The notes under the pieces were generated by a model. That model saw nothing but the letters and a program-made list of their open reading frames with translations, was not told where the DNA came from and ran no database searches. From positions 127,067-191,066 of the forward strand of contig CBDDEE010000023.1 in assembly GCA_965226855.1 (NCBI GenBank): a stretch of DNA of 64,000 nt, written 5' to 3'. Shown piece by piece: positions 63,951 to 64,000 of the stretch. Position 1 is the first letter of the stretch. Each line of letters starts with the position of its first letter. The translations under genes and the position numbers were made by a program. This DNA is from JAUXJB01 sp965226855. Lineage in GTDB: Bacteria > Myxococcota_A > UBA9160 > SZUA-336.

Positions 63951-64000
63951 GGAGTTGCCCGGTTTCGTGGACACCCTCAGACTTGGGGAGGAGGACACGA
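63950..64000 (+). mobile_element. probable left terminus of an IS3-type element (cut by window edge)
   Basis: Right after AGCGCT, copy C departs from copy B with TGGAGTTGCCCGGTTTCGTG and GACACC, which resembles terminal inverted repeats of IS3-family elements, followed by GGGGAGGAGGACACGA, a strong ribosome binding site leading to a start codon just beyond the edge. Confidence 0.55.

Overview
The window is GC-rich chromosomal DNA from a Gram-negative bacterium. It carries a TonB-dependent receptor, outer-membrane beta-barrels, LolA-like and Lol/MacB-like export parts, Tat substrates and a lipoprotein. The mix of an NtrC-type regulator, HDOD and cyclase/AAA/TPR signalling proteins, DUF1501/DUF1800 proteins, a FecR-TPR-barrel protein, many crotonases and selenoproteins resembles deltaproteobacterial/Myxococcota-type genomes. 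That placement is inference, because no rRNA or other phylogenetic marker is present.

Region 1 (1-4.8 kb) is a minus-strand operon: LolA-like protein, two FtsX/MacB-type permeases, their ATPase and a cut-off outer-membrane porin-like protein, joined by 4-base overlaps. Region 2 (4.9-23.5 kb) is housekeeping: ileS, a crotonase, a D-2-hydroxyacid dehydrogenase, gatB, leuS, then a deoxyhypusine-synthase-like gene, sulfurtransferase, rhomboid protease and metallo-hydrolase lipoprotein in a tight plus-strand run, a TonB receptor, rimO, a YfcE-like phosphoesterase and a Nudix hydrolase. Region 3 (23.6-32.4 kb) holds an NtrC-like regulator with altered key residues, a MaoC dehydratase divergent from a malyl-CoA-lyase-like gene, ilvB-ilvN, a class I fumarase and asnS. 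Region 4 (32.4-39.8 kb) holds an AAA ATPase, two ferritin-like proteins, a haem-oxygenase-like diiron protein, two crotonases, a serine hydrolase, a YcaQ-like winged-helix protein and a selenocysteine peroxiredoxin. Region 5 (39.8-54.9 kb) holds a giant cyclase/AAA/TPR protein, a RAYT transposase fragment, EAL/HDOD and CheX/receiver-like signalling proteins, RidA, a Crp-family regulator, dienelactone hydrolase, a Tat-exported aldo/keto reductase with ferredoxin-type cysteines, a DUF1501/DUF1800 pair, a PDZ protein, a second selenocysteine redoxin and a SulP transporter.

Region 6 (55-64 kb) is different. A FecR-TPR-beta-barrel gene is broken by two frameshifts and loses its 3' end. After it come remnants of hsdR, a GFA protein, a deazaflavin-dependent reductase, a VOC protein and RidA, with one intact NTF2-like gene. 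They are interspersed with at least four copies of a dispersed element built on a 10-bp period. An IS5-family element has inserted into one copy, and an apparent IS3-type terminus sits in another at the right edge. This looks like a decayed, recombining accessory island.

The strongest finding is a pair of selenoprotein genes, at 36687-37184 and 52535-53092 (minus). Each has an in-frame TGA exactly where the family has its redox Cys (Trp-TGA-Pro-Tyr-Cys), followed by hairpin-forming, atypically AT-rich codons. Standard gene calling would split or truncate both.
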